Assembly: GCA_027605045.1 (NCBI GenBank)
Contig: JAQFWX010000021.1
Coordinates: 310,001 to 374,000, forward strand
DNA from: Phallus indusiatus
Taxonomy: Eukaryota > Basidiomycota > Agaricomycetes > Phallales > Phallaceae
Reading direction: 5' to 3'
Length of the DNA: 64,000 bases
Each line of letters starts with the position of its first letter. Within the stretch, counting starts at the first letter, position 1. The notes under the pieces are model-generated. The model made no database searches and was not told the DNA's origin. It saw only the letters and a program-made list of their open reading frames with translations. A program made the translations under genes and the position numbers. Shown here one piece after another: positions 34,370 to 45,506 of this stretch.

Positions 34370-35908
34370 ATGGGTTCATCACTTAGCGCTCTCAATGATC
34401 CCATTACATCGGTTAGTGATATTCCTATTCATATCTTGACTCTTATTTCCTTTTTTCAGCAGGCTTGTGGGTACGAACTATATTGCACTTTCAATGGCCA
34501 TAAGAAGGCCATAAATTGCATTCGATTTAGCCCGGATGGATCATTGCTTGCCAGTGGTGGTATGTTGGCCTAATAACTTTACCTTCGATATTTCTATTGA
34601 CATTGTGGTGGTGGTGAAGGCGATGATGGCCGTGTCTTTATATGGTCCCTTCGTGCGGACGGAACCTGCATTCAAGTCTTGAAATGCACTCGCAATGGCC
34701 CTGTGACGGATTTACGCTGGTATATTGATGGTTCCCAATTTAGTCTCATTTTCGGCTGCGCGGATGGTACTGTTCATTTTTACCATCGTTCAGCTGAAAT
34801 GGTAGGAATACTCACCTATTTGCTATGTTGCGCGTCTCTCTGATTTGAATTATTTTGGCAGGGAGCAGAATTCAAGCCGGTCAGGATTCTGGAAGCTCAT
34901 TCTCGTGCGATCGAAGCTCTGGATTATGACCCTACTCACTGCCGGCTGGCAACTGCAGCCGGGGGATCTATCAAAGTATGGGCCGCAGAGAAGAAAGACC
35001 CTCGTACGCTTGTCACCTTTCTGTTCTTTTAGGACCATCTAAATGTTTTCAACGTAGCCACAATATCCATACTTGGAGCGGCACCCTCAAGGGGTCACAT
35101 TTCGAGAAATATACATTTTACAAGGGACGGAAAGCATGTCGTGGTGTCATACCTGGATAGTCATGAAGTGTATGTAAATTCAGCTACATATAATCATGAT
35201 GCGGGTTCTCATGAGGTGTAGCGTTGCATGGTCTATCGACCCATGGAAAGTCGCCTGGCAGGGTGTGACTTTCACAAGAATGTAAGTACTAATCCTTACC
35301 CTCTCAGCTCTTCATTCGATTCTGATACCAGTTCAGCGGAAACAGCGTGCTATCTCAAGATGGAGATTGCCTCCTTGTTGACAACCTAGCTACCGGAGTC
35401 GATGCCTATTCCATTCCTAATATGGTACGGAAGGCCACATACCAAGTGGCTGCAACACGTCGATTCCCAACTCAGGTAGCGTTTGGAGATAGAGGAAGTA
35501 ATATCGTTTATGGGAGTGATTCAGGGGCAATTCATGTCTTTGACATTTTGTCTGTGCAGCTGATTCAGACGCTTCGTCATCACCCCTGTCAGTACATACT
35601 ACACTACTGTGCCGGATTAAATTTTACACTGACTATTAATAGCCTCGACAGGGTTAATTCAAACTATCAGTACTTATACGGGGTCAAGCACCGACTTTAT
35701 TGCTAGCGGCCTGTCAAACCAAGACTTCTCCATCAAAGTTTGGGCTAAGAAGAGAGTCCGAGTTCGAGAATCTCATTCTGCAGACCAACCGATTCATAAT
35801 CATGTGTTGGCATTAGTTGTGTGGGTCGCTATAATTGGCTTTGTCTTGGTTCGATTAGGTGCATACAACAAAGTAGCTCATCTACTTCCGGCCTCTGTAT
35901 TTTCCTAG
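34370..35908 (+). CDS. WD40-repeat protein with C-terminal membrane anchor
   Basis: The ATG at 34370 gives MGSSLSALNDPITS, spliced (GTTAGT...TTTTCAG) to ACGYELYCTFNGHKKAINCI. Repeats follow: FSPDGSLLASGG; DDGRVFIWSLRADGT; CADGTVHFYH; LEAHSRAIEALDYDP with GSIKVWAAEKKD; HFTRDGKHVVVSYLDSHEV; VFGDRGSNIVYGSD-like blocks; and FIASGLSNQDFSIKVWAKK. Six or seven blades are expected. The end (VLALVVWVAIIGFVLVRLG) is a single hydrophobic helix followed by a short basic tail and TAG at 35906-35908. About seven short introns are present, and I saw no frameshift. WD40 propellers bind partner proteins; the partner is unknown. It appears to be intact cargo of the giant element. Confidence 0.75.
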
Positions 35909-36049
35909 ATCACAATTTCATACCTTAATACTCATGTTGTGTCGTTATATCAAAATACCTCAGCCAATTTTCATTTTCGCTCTGCTCTCAAGACGTTCTT
36001 AATTTGTGACATCAAAATGGTTTTGTCAAGATCTTGAAATTATTCCTGA

Positions 36050-36950
36050 ATGACACGAAACTTGCTTTGTTGCTGTTCGGCATTTATGCTCCTGCTGGGA
36101 TGCGCTCCGCTCCTTTGTTGGGACTTTGGCTTAGTAAATCAATGCGACATTCCTTTATCTCTGCATTTCGTGACATGTGCTTTGTGTTGCGTACAAAGGA
36201 ACGGATACTCCCGAGTTGCAGCATGAACTATAAGTACATGGACATTTCTGCCTGAAGGCCAAAGCCTCGTACAAACTCTTCCACTCATATGGAAATAATG
36301 GAATGTAGGTCATCATTTCTGGTAACCCCTTATGTGTTGCGAATAATATAATTTATAGTTTCAATCGATGACCTTGAGATCACGTCTATTATCGAGGGGA
36401 TTGCATCGATGACGACGCAGACTCAACATCGAACTGACACGTGCACATCCCATGGATGTATCAGCAAAATGAATGAAGAACATGCACACGCTCTTAAAAG
36501 ACAATTAGTAAGCGATCTTAATTTCTTCTATCTAATACGAAGCTTATTAATTCACTAGGATGAGCTTGCTCAAATTAATCAAGAATTGAGTAAGTTGAGA
36601 GAGAGTGTGCATTTTTCTGTTCGCGTACGTATTTAATAATATACCATCCCGATACCATGTCTAATTACAAAGGCAGCTGACGAATGAAGCGTTGGATGGT
36701 TTATTGCATGTGGTGTCCGTTATCGACAATCTACCCCGTCGCATGATTGCAAACTCGACTCATACATCCCGTCGTATGCTTGGGGGTTTGGTTCCGGCGG
36801 CTAAAAACATCATCATGGTTGCCATCATTCCTATTGCCGTAATAACAGTAATCTACCTCCACTCTGTAGTGCAGTCAGTTCTTCCGATAGTGAAAGTGAC
36901 TGTGACTCGGAAACCCATTCATTTTTAACGTTAAAGTTCACGCCATTATG
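36050..36950 (+). repeat. Tandem duplication, unit 1
   Basis: Promoter, gene and 3' flank are repeated at 37370-38240. Shared landmarks are AAACTTGCTTTGTTGC versus ACACTTGCTTTGTTGC, CGTGACATGTGCTTTGT, GACATTTCTGCCTGAA and the 3' block ACATTCTCATGC. The copies are clearly diverged, so the duplication is not recent. Confidence 0.75.
36289..36928 (+). CDS. Small tail-anchored-like protein, copy 1 (160 aa)
   Basis: Four exons, 36289-36304, 36359-36507, 36559-36624 and 36677-36928, totalling 483 nt (161 codons with the stop), all with GT-AG borders. The protein is soluble and polar first (MEEHAHALKRQL-like: KMNEEHAHALKRQLDELAQI), with a heptad-like LAQINQELSKLRESV. It ends in one hydrophobic helix (NIIMVAIIPIAVITVIYL) and a short tail, as in tail-anchored proteins. 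No family recognised. A 16-nt first exon is unusual, but the sister gene has the same arrangement, which supports it. Confidence 0.65.
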
Positions 36951-37369
36951 TACATTCTCATGCAACTTGTCCCGTCATATTTCTATACTATGTTTTTAAT
37001 AATTTTAAAACTATTAAAATGAGTCAATTCCATCTCTCCAGACCAAATTCCGATCGGTTTTAACAGCTCCCGCCAGAGAATAAGGTGTCTCCCGCTTCGT
37101 TTAAATTAGCTAACCTGGCTATGCTTGCATCTACATCTATTTCGGAAGACAGCCTCTAGATGACCAATTACAAAAGAGAGATCAGTAATCGTCATTGACT
37201 CAAGTGCGAAACAACCGACTGTGTTGCAGCAAGTCCGGAACTCGGGGGAACCCTCTGGTTTCAAAGCACAAACTTGAACGTGTCTGAAGGAGAACTATTT
37301 TCTTGAAAAATGCTTGTTCTCTGTGTCAAATCAGTCGTCTCCGAATGTCGGCATGCATTACACGAGTGA

Positions 37370-38240
37370 CGACACTTGCTTTGTTGCAGTTCGGCGTTTA
37401 TGCTCCGGCTCCGCTCCTTTGTTGAGACTCTGGCCTAGCAAACAGGTCATTTTAATATGACATTTCTTTGTCTTCCAGCGACCATTGTTTCGTGACATGT
37501 GCTTTGTTGTGTGTACAAAGCAACGGACACTTCCGAGTAGGAGGACTATAAGTACACAGACATTTCTGCCTGAACGTCAGATCCTCGTACTAATTTTTTT
37601 GCTCGTATGGAACGTAGGTGATCATTTTTGGTGCTATTTATGCATCTAATTATACTGTATAGAAGCTGAAAGTATCAGTGAAATGAGTACAGACATTCCC
37701 TTAGAACCGCAGTTCCCCTCAGAAGCGCACAAACATGCCTTTTATTCACTGGTTTTAAAAACGCAGTTGGTAAGTAATTTGATTTTTTTTGTATCTATTA
37801 AAAAGCTCATAAATTGATCAGGAGGTGCTGAATCAAATCCATCAAGAGTTGGCTAAATTAAACGAGCTTGGTCAAATTCATCAAGACTTAACGACATTAA
37901 ATGAATTATTGAGAGAGTGGATGCAGACGTCTGTACATGTACGTGCCTAAGGTCATACTGCCCTGACAACCCGTCTAATTACGAGTGCAGTTGACTGATT
38001 TCGTGTTGGATCGCGTGCAATACATAACAGCCTTTCTGGATAATCCACCTGTTCATACAATACGTCGTCTGATCGCAGGATTGGTTCCAGTGGCGGAGAA
38101 AATTTTTATGTTCGCTGTTATTATTATTATAATAGCCATGTTACGGTAATCCACCAGTGCAGTCGGTTATTAGAATAGTGGTCAGACTCACGCGGTTACA
38201 TACATTCTCATGCGACTCGTCTTATCAGATTTAATATTAT
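37370..38240 (+). repeat. Tandem duplication, unit 2
   Basis: Second unit of the duplication that starts at 36050. A further short match (AGACC...CAGCTCC(T/C)GC(T/C)AGAGAAT) at about 38720-38757 to 37040-37082 hints at a decayed third unit. Confidence 0.7.
37607..38149 (+). CDS. Small tail-anchored-like protein, copy 2 (129 aa)
   Basis: Exons 37607-37613, 37663-37769, 37822-37938 and 37991-38149 sum to 390 nt (130 codons with the stop). The first exon is only 7 nt (ATGGAAC). The protein parallels copy 1: heptad-like EVLNQIHQELAKLNELGQI, conserved LTDFVLDRVQ and RRLIAGLVPVAEKIF, and a final helix MFAVIIIIIAML. The two paralogs keep intron positions and phases while the sequences have diverged, suggesting both are or were under selection. 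Function unknown. Confidence 0.65.
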
Positions 38241-39773
38241 GTATTACAGTATCTTAATAGTATTGCAGACTCTGAAGAAATGATCTCTACGACCTGTAAA
38301 AAACATCGATCGCTTTCTCCATCATCTTATCTAACCATTCCGGGCCACGTATAACTAGACAACAGAAGATGCTAGTGCAAATACGTGAGTGTATCTCCTA
38401 AGAGTGAAATTCCAAACCCAAAACATTTCTGACCGTGGAGCATTGATCGATTGATTAACTGACATGGGCATTCTTGGGAATTGCCAATGTCACACCCCAC
38501 TTCACGGCCATCCAGAGATCGTAGCACCATGGGATGGATCGTAACGTGGATAGTGATCGTCTCACACAGAATTAATACGATTGAGAATATGCTGTGGACA
38601 ATTCAGCCAGTGAGGTTATAGTATCTTGAAGGGGTGTCGTAAAGGTGGAGAACCTGGGACAGGTAAACCTTTTTGCACGACTAATATTGGCAGATTCTGC
38701 AAGTGTCCGCCATCAAACCAGACCCTGATCGTGTTCAGCAGCTCCTGCTAGAGAATATGATCCAAATCTATGATTTCTCGGAATGACTTGAAAACGTGCG
38801 CCGGGGCACGTGCAAGGGCGGAATACAAGAGACAACTCACCATAATAGAGGTAACGGAGTTAAATATTGCAAGCAAAGGAGAACTTTCTTCTTGGTGGAG
38901 GGCTTTCGGTGAGGAGGCAGCCTGGTGGGGTGTGTCTAATCAAGTGTGGTGCAAGCTATGGACAGGAATTCGAAAAGCGGGGTGAAGGAAAGATGACCGG
39001 TGTGGGCTTATTATTAGGCGAGTCTTTGGAGTTGACGGAAGCCAACTTTCAAAACAGTTTGTCGGCAATGAATCGCTACAGAGAGTGCTGCTTCCATTCA
39101 GTATCGTCATAAGCCTTCTCGCTTTTACAGGGTAGCTGGGGATGTGCAGGCCGAGCCATTAATATTTTTCCTGTTTGAAAAAAAGATTGGGGACGTCCTT
39201 TTTTGACTACAAACAACTAAACCCAACTTCCACATCCCCGTAGACGGTTGTGGACATTCATCGGAAACCGCCCTCGTTCGCTAACAGTCTACGGCTCAAA
39301 CTAGGACCGGAAGTTAGAGACCGTCATTGTATGCCACACAAATGAAGATTAGCTCAATCAAAACTTACTCAGATGGAGATATTTACTCGCCTGTACCTCA
39401 AACGATAGATAACGAACTGATATTCTAGGCGCGCGCTTTACGCTTCCACCTATGATCATGAACCTGCAAGATATTCAATCATTTCGGATGTTAAATGTGT
39501 CCACCGATAACGTTATACAATAAGAACATCTCGAAACCTGCACGCCGGTTCCCAGCAAAGCTGCCTCGTAGAGAGTTAGTCATTGGCGTCTGGGACCAAA
39601 ACCAAGTACACTTGCCTTCGCTCAAAGATTAATATTCACCCCTTCGTTTCTTTTAGCAGTTATCTCAGCCATGTTCGATGGAAACGAAGCGTTCGCCATA
39701 TCCATATATATATCGGACATCATTAAAAATCTGAAATATTCATTTAGAGATGTACTGAGTTGTCATATTGACT
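38150..39773. other. Element interior, no recognised gene
   Basis: Several frames of 60-110 codons (for example 38867-39112) show no recognised motif or consistent splice signals. The hAT MITE begins at 39774. Confidence 0.45.
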
Positions 39774-40071
39774 TAAGGTTCTCAACGGGTTTTACCCGCG
39801 GGTATGGGTACCCGCGCCCGCAGGTACCCGAACCTGTGGGTTTGATTTTTTCCAAAACCCGCGGGTATAGGTACGGGTTTTTCACGGGTTTACCTGCGGG
39901 TTTGCGGGTATACCCGCAGGTATACCCGCAAACCCGCGGGTATCAGGTCAAACCCGTTTCTCAAAAATCGAAAATTGCAAAACCCGGGGCAGGTATGGTT
40001 TAGCTTTTTGCACGAAAATACCCATACCCGCGGGTATTACCCGTCATACCCGAAACCCGTTGAGACCCTTA
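39774..40071 (+). mobile_element. hAT-type MITE, copy 3 (298 bp)
   Basis: Same sequence and orientation as 30344-30641. Exact 8-bp duplication TATTGACT at 39766-39773 and 40072-40079. Confidence 0.93.
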
Positions 40072-40298
40072 TATTGACTTGCCTACACCTTGACTCAGGT
40101 TCGAAATTTTGATGAAGACGGAAGAATAGCTTATAATGTCAAGAGAGAGCAAAAACAAAATCAGCAGGATTCACAACGGAGCATCCCAATACATACCTTA
40201 TTCAATTGACATCCCCTATTCGACTTGAATAATGACCAGCACGCCCTCCTATGCCTTTATTGGTCCCATTGCTAGGTCTGCGGTCTGCGCTGGGTGGA

Positions 40299-41699
40299 TA
40301 AGAGAGTTGCTTCCTTTACACGAAGAAGAAACACGTCACTGACTGAATACTTTCGCAGTATGAGAGAAAACAGAAAAGAATGAAGGAGCTTAGATGCTCC
40401 GAAAAGGAAAGCTTTTGAACAGGTGTGGGATAAGCTGACCGGTGAAGAGTGAAGAAATATGTGGAGCGTTTGGGCCCTTGGAAGACAGTAGTTTTTGTTT
40501 TTCTTCCATGTAAAGAGGCAACGGAGATGAAAGAACCTATTCTTGCTGCGATATTGAGAAGAGAAGACACGCAAAAAGGTCGCTAGAGAGAAATCACGTA
40601 TAATCCTGACAGTCAACGATGAACATACCACCTTAGCGGCTTAGCCTACTAGTTCTCTTCGTTCATTTGGTTTCGGTCCTCGTCTGAAAGATGGTCTTGT
40701 GCTAATGGATTTAACTTTTCAAACCCATTGAAATTCTCTCTTTAAAATGAATGGAATTCACACTTTAAAATGACTGAAATTTTCACTTTGAGATGACTGA
40801 AATTACAATCGTAAGCTGGCTAATAATTAGATTTTAAGGAAATTCGGACTTTATGATGACTTGTATGCTGATTTCAATTTGACTGAAAATCAGATTTTAA
40901 GCTGAATGAAAATTAGACTTTGACCTGACCGAAAATCAGAGTTTATACTGACTGAGTATTAGGCACTGAGCTGACCGAAAGTCATACTTTATAGTGACTG
41001 AATGTCGGGCTTTGAGCATACGGACAATCAGACTCTACCCTAATTGAAAAATAGACTTTACTTTATCTGACATTCAAATTTCAAGGTGAGTAAGAATTAG
41101 CATTTACGTTGTCTGAAAATCAGGGTATCAGCTGGCCAAAAGATACACTTTGAACTAATTGAAAATCAGAATTCAAGCTAACTGAAAATCAGAATTTATG
41201 CTAACAGAAAACTATACTTTAACCCGACTGAGATTGTGACTTTTATCCTTGTAGAATCTTGATGTTAATTTAACTGAGATTTTGATTCTAACTCGATTAG
41301 AATTCTGACTTCAAACCAACTAAAATCACGAATATAAGCTAACGAAAGTTACAATTTAAACATAACTCAAATTACAACTTCAATCTGATTGAAATCCAGA
41401 TTTTAATTGAACTAAAAATTAGATTTTGCACCGACTCAAAATTGATTTTTACGCTAACTAAAAATCAGAATTTTATGCCAACTGAAAATCAGAATTTTAT
41501 GCCAACTGAAAATCAGAATTTTATGTCAACTGAAAATCAGAATTTTATGTCAACTGAAAATCAGAATTTTATGTCAACTGAAAATCAGAACTTTATGCCA
41601 ACTGAAAATCAGACTTTACGCTGGTTAGAATTGTTATCTGAAATTCGCACTTTCAGACGCCAAATTTCAGTCAGCTAAAATTAGGAGGTGTCTCTTGTG
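40299..41699 (-). repeat. Right terminal inverted repeat (~1.40 kb)
   Basis: Reverse complement of 10524-11883, ending at TGTCTCTTGTG. It is slightly longer because the central array differs. The plus-strand boundary of similarity lies at about TAAGAGAGTTGC (40299). Confidence 0.85.
40730..41640 (-). repeat. Subterminal tandem array, ~24-bp units, right end
   Basis: Mirror of the left array. The youngest-looking units (ATGCCAACTGAAAATCAGAA and close variants, seven in a row) lie at 41450-41625, nearest the terminus. The same homogenised zone is nearest the terminus on the left. Confidence 0.8.
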
Positions 41700-41702
41700 T
41701 TT
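41700..41702. repeat. Target-site duplication (TTT), right
   Basis: Pairs with 10521-10523. One copy belongs to the AAA (Lys) codon of the interrupted host exon. Confidence 0.75.
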
Positions 41703-42208
41703 GGTGATACAGAAGGATACCCAGTTGTAGAGACCATCAGTCCCATATGACCCGGTGCGGATTTCACATTTGATATCGTGGATCGACTTTCCGAAGCCCA
41801 AAAATTGACTCAGAATTGGATCCAAGATTTCCCATTTGTCGCTTGACTGAGTAGAGTCAAGCGCGGGTAGTGAAGAGAACATGTAAATGAGATCATTCGG
41901 TGTCGCCTCCGGAACAGTGGAGGGTAAACGTGCAATTGTATGCTTCAGACGCGCGAGGAATGGTGAAAAAAAGGCCTTGACGTTTTTGATCTTTCCATAC
42001 ATAGTTCTCGCCATCGCATCCTGATGTTTAACACTTTTCCGGTGTTGTACCAAGTTACCTTGACCGCCAGTTCCGACTCTAACGACCTCTCCACATTCGC
42101 AGGTGAGGGTGGCATGGCACTATTATAAAACAGTAAGAGACGCAATGTGTAACAGTAGTTCAATCTCACATCAAACACATGTTTTTTTCTGTTTTTTGAG
42201 CGGGTCAT
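41700..42208 (-). pseudogene. Host gene, N-terminal half (C2H2/BED-like finger), split by the element
   Basis: The ATG at 42208 gives MTRSKNRKKHVFD (42170-42208), spliced via GTGAGA...TAATAG to 42119. The next exon encodes CHATLTCECGEVVRVGTGG and NLVQHRKSVKHQ, a C-x-C...H-x5-H finger like those at the N-terminus of some agaricomycete multi-copy proteins. It continues to GTDGLYNWVSFCITK, where the element begins. The 39+420 nt are exactly 153 codons, and the next codon (GGA) is at 10520-10518 on the far side of the element. As it stands, translation would run 8 more residues into the element and stop. Confidence 0.8.
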
Positions 42209-44937
42209 CTTCGTTGGTCGTCTTTGAGCGAGTGAATGCAAGTGCTCAAAAAGGGTAAATGAGCAAAACTTGTGATGCGGTACGAAGAGGCTAGCATTTA
42301 AATATATTGTCGTAAGGACATCGTCCACGTTTGTCCGACGCTCTTTGGACACAATGTGCGGTCAATTCAAAGGGCAATGGTCCAGTGCTATCACGGAATC
42401 GTAAGCAATGTTTTTGTCCAGAGAGGTGACCGACCTTGGCTTGTTTTCCGTCTCAACTGGAATATGTAGGTAGAGTACATGGAGATTGATTTAGTGATCA
42501 TGCCCACATCGACAACCTACCCGATCTAAACGTCAATGAACAAACCTGAAAGGCTGGAATACCAAAACACTATGTTTTGCTCAAGTTGAATGGTTTCTTC
42601 GGATTTTGTTGTACTTTTCATGGAGGATTGTGGAGGAAAAAATCTATATTTGTAACGGTTTAGTCTTGATATTAGAATTAAATCCAAGATATGATACAAG
42701 CTCGAAGAAATCTCGTTCTCGTCGCATGATGGAAGTCACACTGGTCAGCACAGCTCCGGATTATTCGTGTCGATAGCGGCAATCCTGTACCCCAAGCTCG
42801 CCAGTTCAGCACGTGTCTGAAAGGTAATGACGTCGCATAGCTGGGACAACGAAATGCTCGCTGAGCAACACGTAAATTTCTTACTATGAATGTTCACATA
42901 TTGCCACAAGTAAGTTATTTTTTCTCGCAGAGCCGAGAGGACTGGCAGCTGCAGACAGCAAACATTAGGGGTACTAGATAGGAAGGCTAAGTCTGCAAGC
43001 GGGAGTATAAACGCAAAAATTCAGATAAAAAATGAAATAAATCACAGGAAGTTTGTTATGTGGGGGACAAACGGAAATGAGTGTAGTACCAAGATTCGAG
43101 AAAAAGAAGAAAAGAAAGGGCAGGCCGAGTAACACAACTAGCGCCCGAGTAACGCGTGATGTAACGTCCTCAACGCGGTCTCCAGAGTCAGACTCATGTT
43201 TGACTAATGCAAGCACACGTTAAAAAGTGGTTTTCGGCAAGAAAGATGTTCCATCTGTCATCAAAGAATAAGCCACTCCGAAAGCGGGTCTTCGAGAGTC
43301 GAAGCTACAGCCTCCGCTCTCCCCGCTTTCACTAGCTTGGAAGTGTTGATTTCATCCTATAAGAAGGTTCGCTCTTTGTTTTGTATTTTCTTTCTCGTGG
43401 ATTATACCACATATTCTAATCTGCACTTTCTTTGATAATGTTTTAATAGTAAAAACGCTTATGCCCACGATTTCTTCGGACAGGTCTGGGCCGTCTGGCT
43501 TCGAAGACACGCGCGCTATCTGTCAATTTTTCATGTTCATTTCCGTTCGGGTCATCTGTAATGCACCCATTGTCATAGGTTTGGGCTATGAAACCGGGCC
43601 CAACGGCGCACATGCTTTACAGAGCGAAAAAAATTAGGTGCACAAACATCATGCGGAGAAGATTACGAGATCCTCGCCTTTTGTTGATCTTATTATTGTC
43701 TTCAAAGAACTTCGATGCTATGGAATAGCCCTTTGAATCGGAATCATGAGTTTATTGCTACCGGTTATTCGCAACTCTTCTCCAGCCGGTGTTCTCCAAT
43801 TAGCTCGTTCCTTAAATATTAGACCGTGACGTTTCAATTTTCATTGGAGGTTGTTCCTCTCGCATGCAGAACAACTCTGAAGGCAACTATTTTCTAATTG
43901 AGAATCTGAGCTTTCACATATTGAGTATCTTTTATAGTATCTAGACTCTACACTCCCTATCAGATCCGCAATATCCTCTGCAAAGTTTTGAGTTTTCCTG
44001 CTTTAACAATCTCAATGCATCCGTGCCAACTCGGATTTCAAGCGTCCTCGCGTCTCGGGAAACTGAACTTTTGACGCACAATCAGTTCGCTGTCATCCCC
44101 GCTTTTGAATTATTCTCAAAAAATTCTCAGCATTCCATCGGATCATTTCTGCATCGCCTTGCCGTTTGTTTCTGAGAGGAGGTATATTGAATCCAATTTT
44201 GTCGGTCCAACTGTTGTAATGGCAAGGCTTAGTTTGGCAAGTAGTATTTTCTCAGTTTCTTGACTTCCAATGGTCTTCTTTATCTTATCGGTGACTATCC
44301 GTAATACGAGCAATAATTTACTTCCATTTTCAAGTAAACGAGTTGTGTGCGTGCTGAATATTATTTTTAGGATCCAGCTAAGGTTTGGCAGATTGTCACC
44401 TCTGCTTCGCGACTTGCCGGTCAGGAACTCAAAATGTGCGTTAAAGCACCATAAATCATTCTTCCGATTTTTTCTATTGAATTGAACGAAGCATTTATTT
44501 TCAGTGTCGCGAGAGCTGACTGACACGCGGATCCTCGGCCCCCATTTGTACCTTGAAAAAACAATGCAACTGCCGGTTATCGTAATACCGAACGTCGATA
44601 ATGCTCCTATCCCCTCCCCTTCTTCAGAGTTTAGCAGTCAAAACTATTTTCCTCCGACGCAAACAATATTAACATGACAACATGGCAACCAATCTTCCGC
44701 CGGAACTGTCAATGTCCTGTCTTATGTATAAAGTATCATTCGGCTTGTCAGTTGCAGTGCTGGTGCCAGACAGTCGTCTCTCATTTTAGGGTGTGCCGTG
44801 GGGCGGGAATTGACGATCTATTTTGTTCACCGTTCTGGATGATAGAATCCTCGTTTTCGTGGCAGCATAAAATGAACGACAAATGCTTCAATTTTTTTTA
44901 TCATCAGCTGAATCTAATTGATTTCCTCTGATTAAAT
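42209..44937. other. Long intergenic region
   Basis: No gene recognised between the divergent host gene and the first hydrophobin. The last ~250 bp should be the hydrophobin 1 promoter; a CCGCCGGAACTGTCA-like block at 44695 recurs upstream of hydrophobins 2 and 3 (47503 and 50257). Confidence 0.5.
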
Positions 44938-45506
44938 ATGCACTCTAAAATCGTTCTATTGCTCATCACCACTTTCTTCGGAGTCTTCGTTACCGCCAAC
45001 TATCCAGTCACTACCAGTACCACTATCACTGTTACAGCACCGGCTCCAACAGTGACAACAGCCTCTCAATGCAACACTGGTTCGTGCCTACCAAGCTATT
45101 TATTAGTAAGATGAATATTCACTAATCTTTTCTTTACATCTCAGGAGAGATTGCTTGCTGCAATGAACTGGAGTCTGCTTCTAGTGATGTCGTAACCGAC
45201 CTTTTAGGCCTTCTAGGTATCGTTTTAAGTGATGTCACTGCTTTGGTTGGTATAGGATGCGTTGGGATTGAGGGCGTGTATGTTCTTCTGTTTTTATTGT
45301 ACTACTTGTTGTCTCTTACGTTTGTCGTTATTGTTTACGATTTATAGTGGTGTTGGTGGTGGGACTTGCAGTGCACAGGCCGTTTGCTGCACTGATAACA
45401 TACTGAGTGGTCTCGTAAGATTCTCCTTTTAACACTACCTCAAACTGGAGTTTAACAAATCATATCTGGTTAGATCAATCTTGGCTGTAATGCTATCACT
45501 TTGTAA
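44938..45506 (+). CDS. Class I hydrophobin 1 (124 aa)
   Basis: Exons 44938-45079, 45145-45277, 45348-45414 and 45474-45506 sum to 125 codons with the stop. A signal peptide ([20 protein letters not shown]) targets secretion. A Thr/Val/Pro-rich segment follows, then the eight-cysteine core C-X6-CC-X32-C-X12-C-X5-CC-X12-C, ending CNAITL. Class I hydrophobins self-assemble into amphipathic rodlet layers on hyphae and fruiting bodies. It is more diverged than the two downstream genes and lies outside their duplication. Confidence 0.95.

Larger units (their letters stand above)
10524..41699. mobile_element. Giant (31,176 bp) EnSpm/CACTA-type DNA transposon
   Basis: The region is bounded by near-identical inverted termini (CACAAGAGACACCTCC at both ends; I count one mismatch in the outer ~59 bp) and a 3-bp TTT duplication. 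Subterminal arrays of a ~24-bp repeat fill both ends, as in EnSpm/CACTA elements, where such repeats bind the transposition proteins. Inside are an uninterrupted TNP2 transposase (17829-21708) and a second element gene on the same strand (13056-17124). The decisive evidence is that removing this segment plus one TTT restores one reading frame and all splice phases of a 516-aa host protein. Cargo includes fragments of two karyopherin genes, a WD40 gene and a tandem pair of small membrane proteins. Three MITEs and at least three solo LTRs are nested inside. The terminus CACAA, not CACTA, and the >1 kb inverted repeats are atypical. An assembly artefact is the main alternative. Confidence 0.85.

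Noticed and set aside
41442..41678. Open frame encoding repeated NQNFMPTE octapeptides
   Set aside because: It arises because the 24-bp subterminal repeat is a multiple of three. The mirrored array does not preserve it as a gene.
10524..41699. Explaining the inverted repeats as two independent MITE-like insertions or a simple inversion
   Set aside because: Two separate insertions would not put the halves of one gene exactly at the outer edges with a shared TTT and correct reading frame. Inversion between pre-existing repeats would not either.
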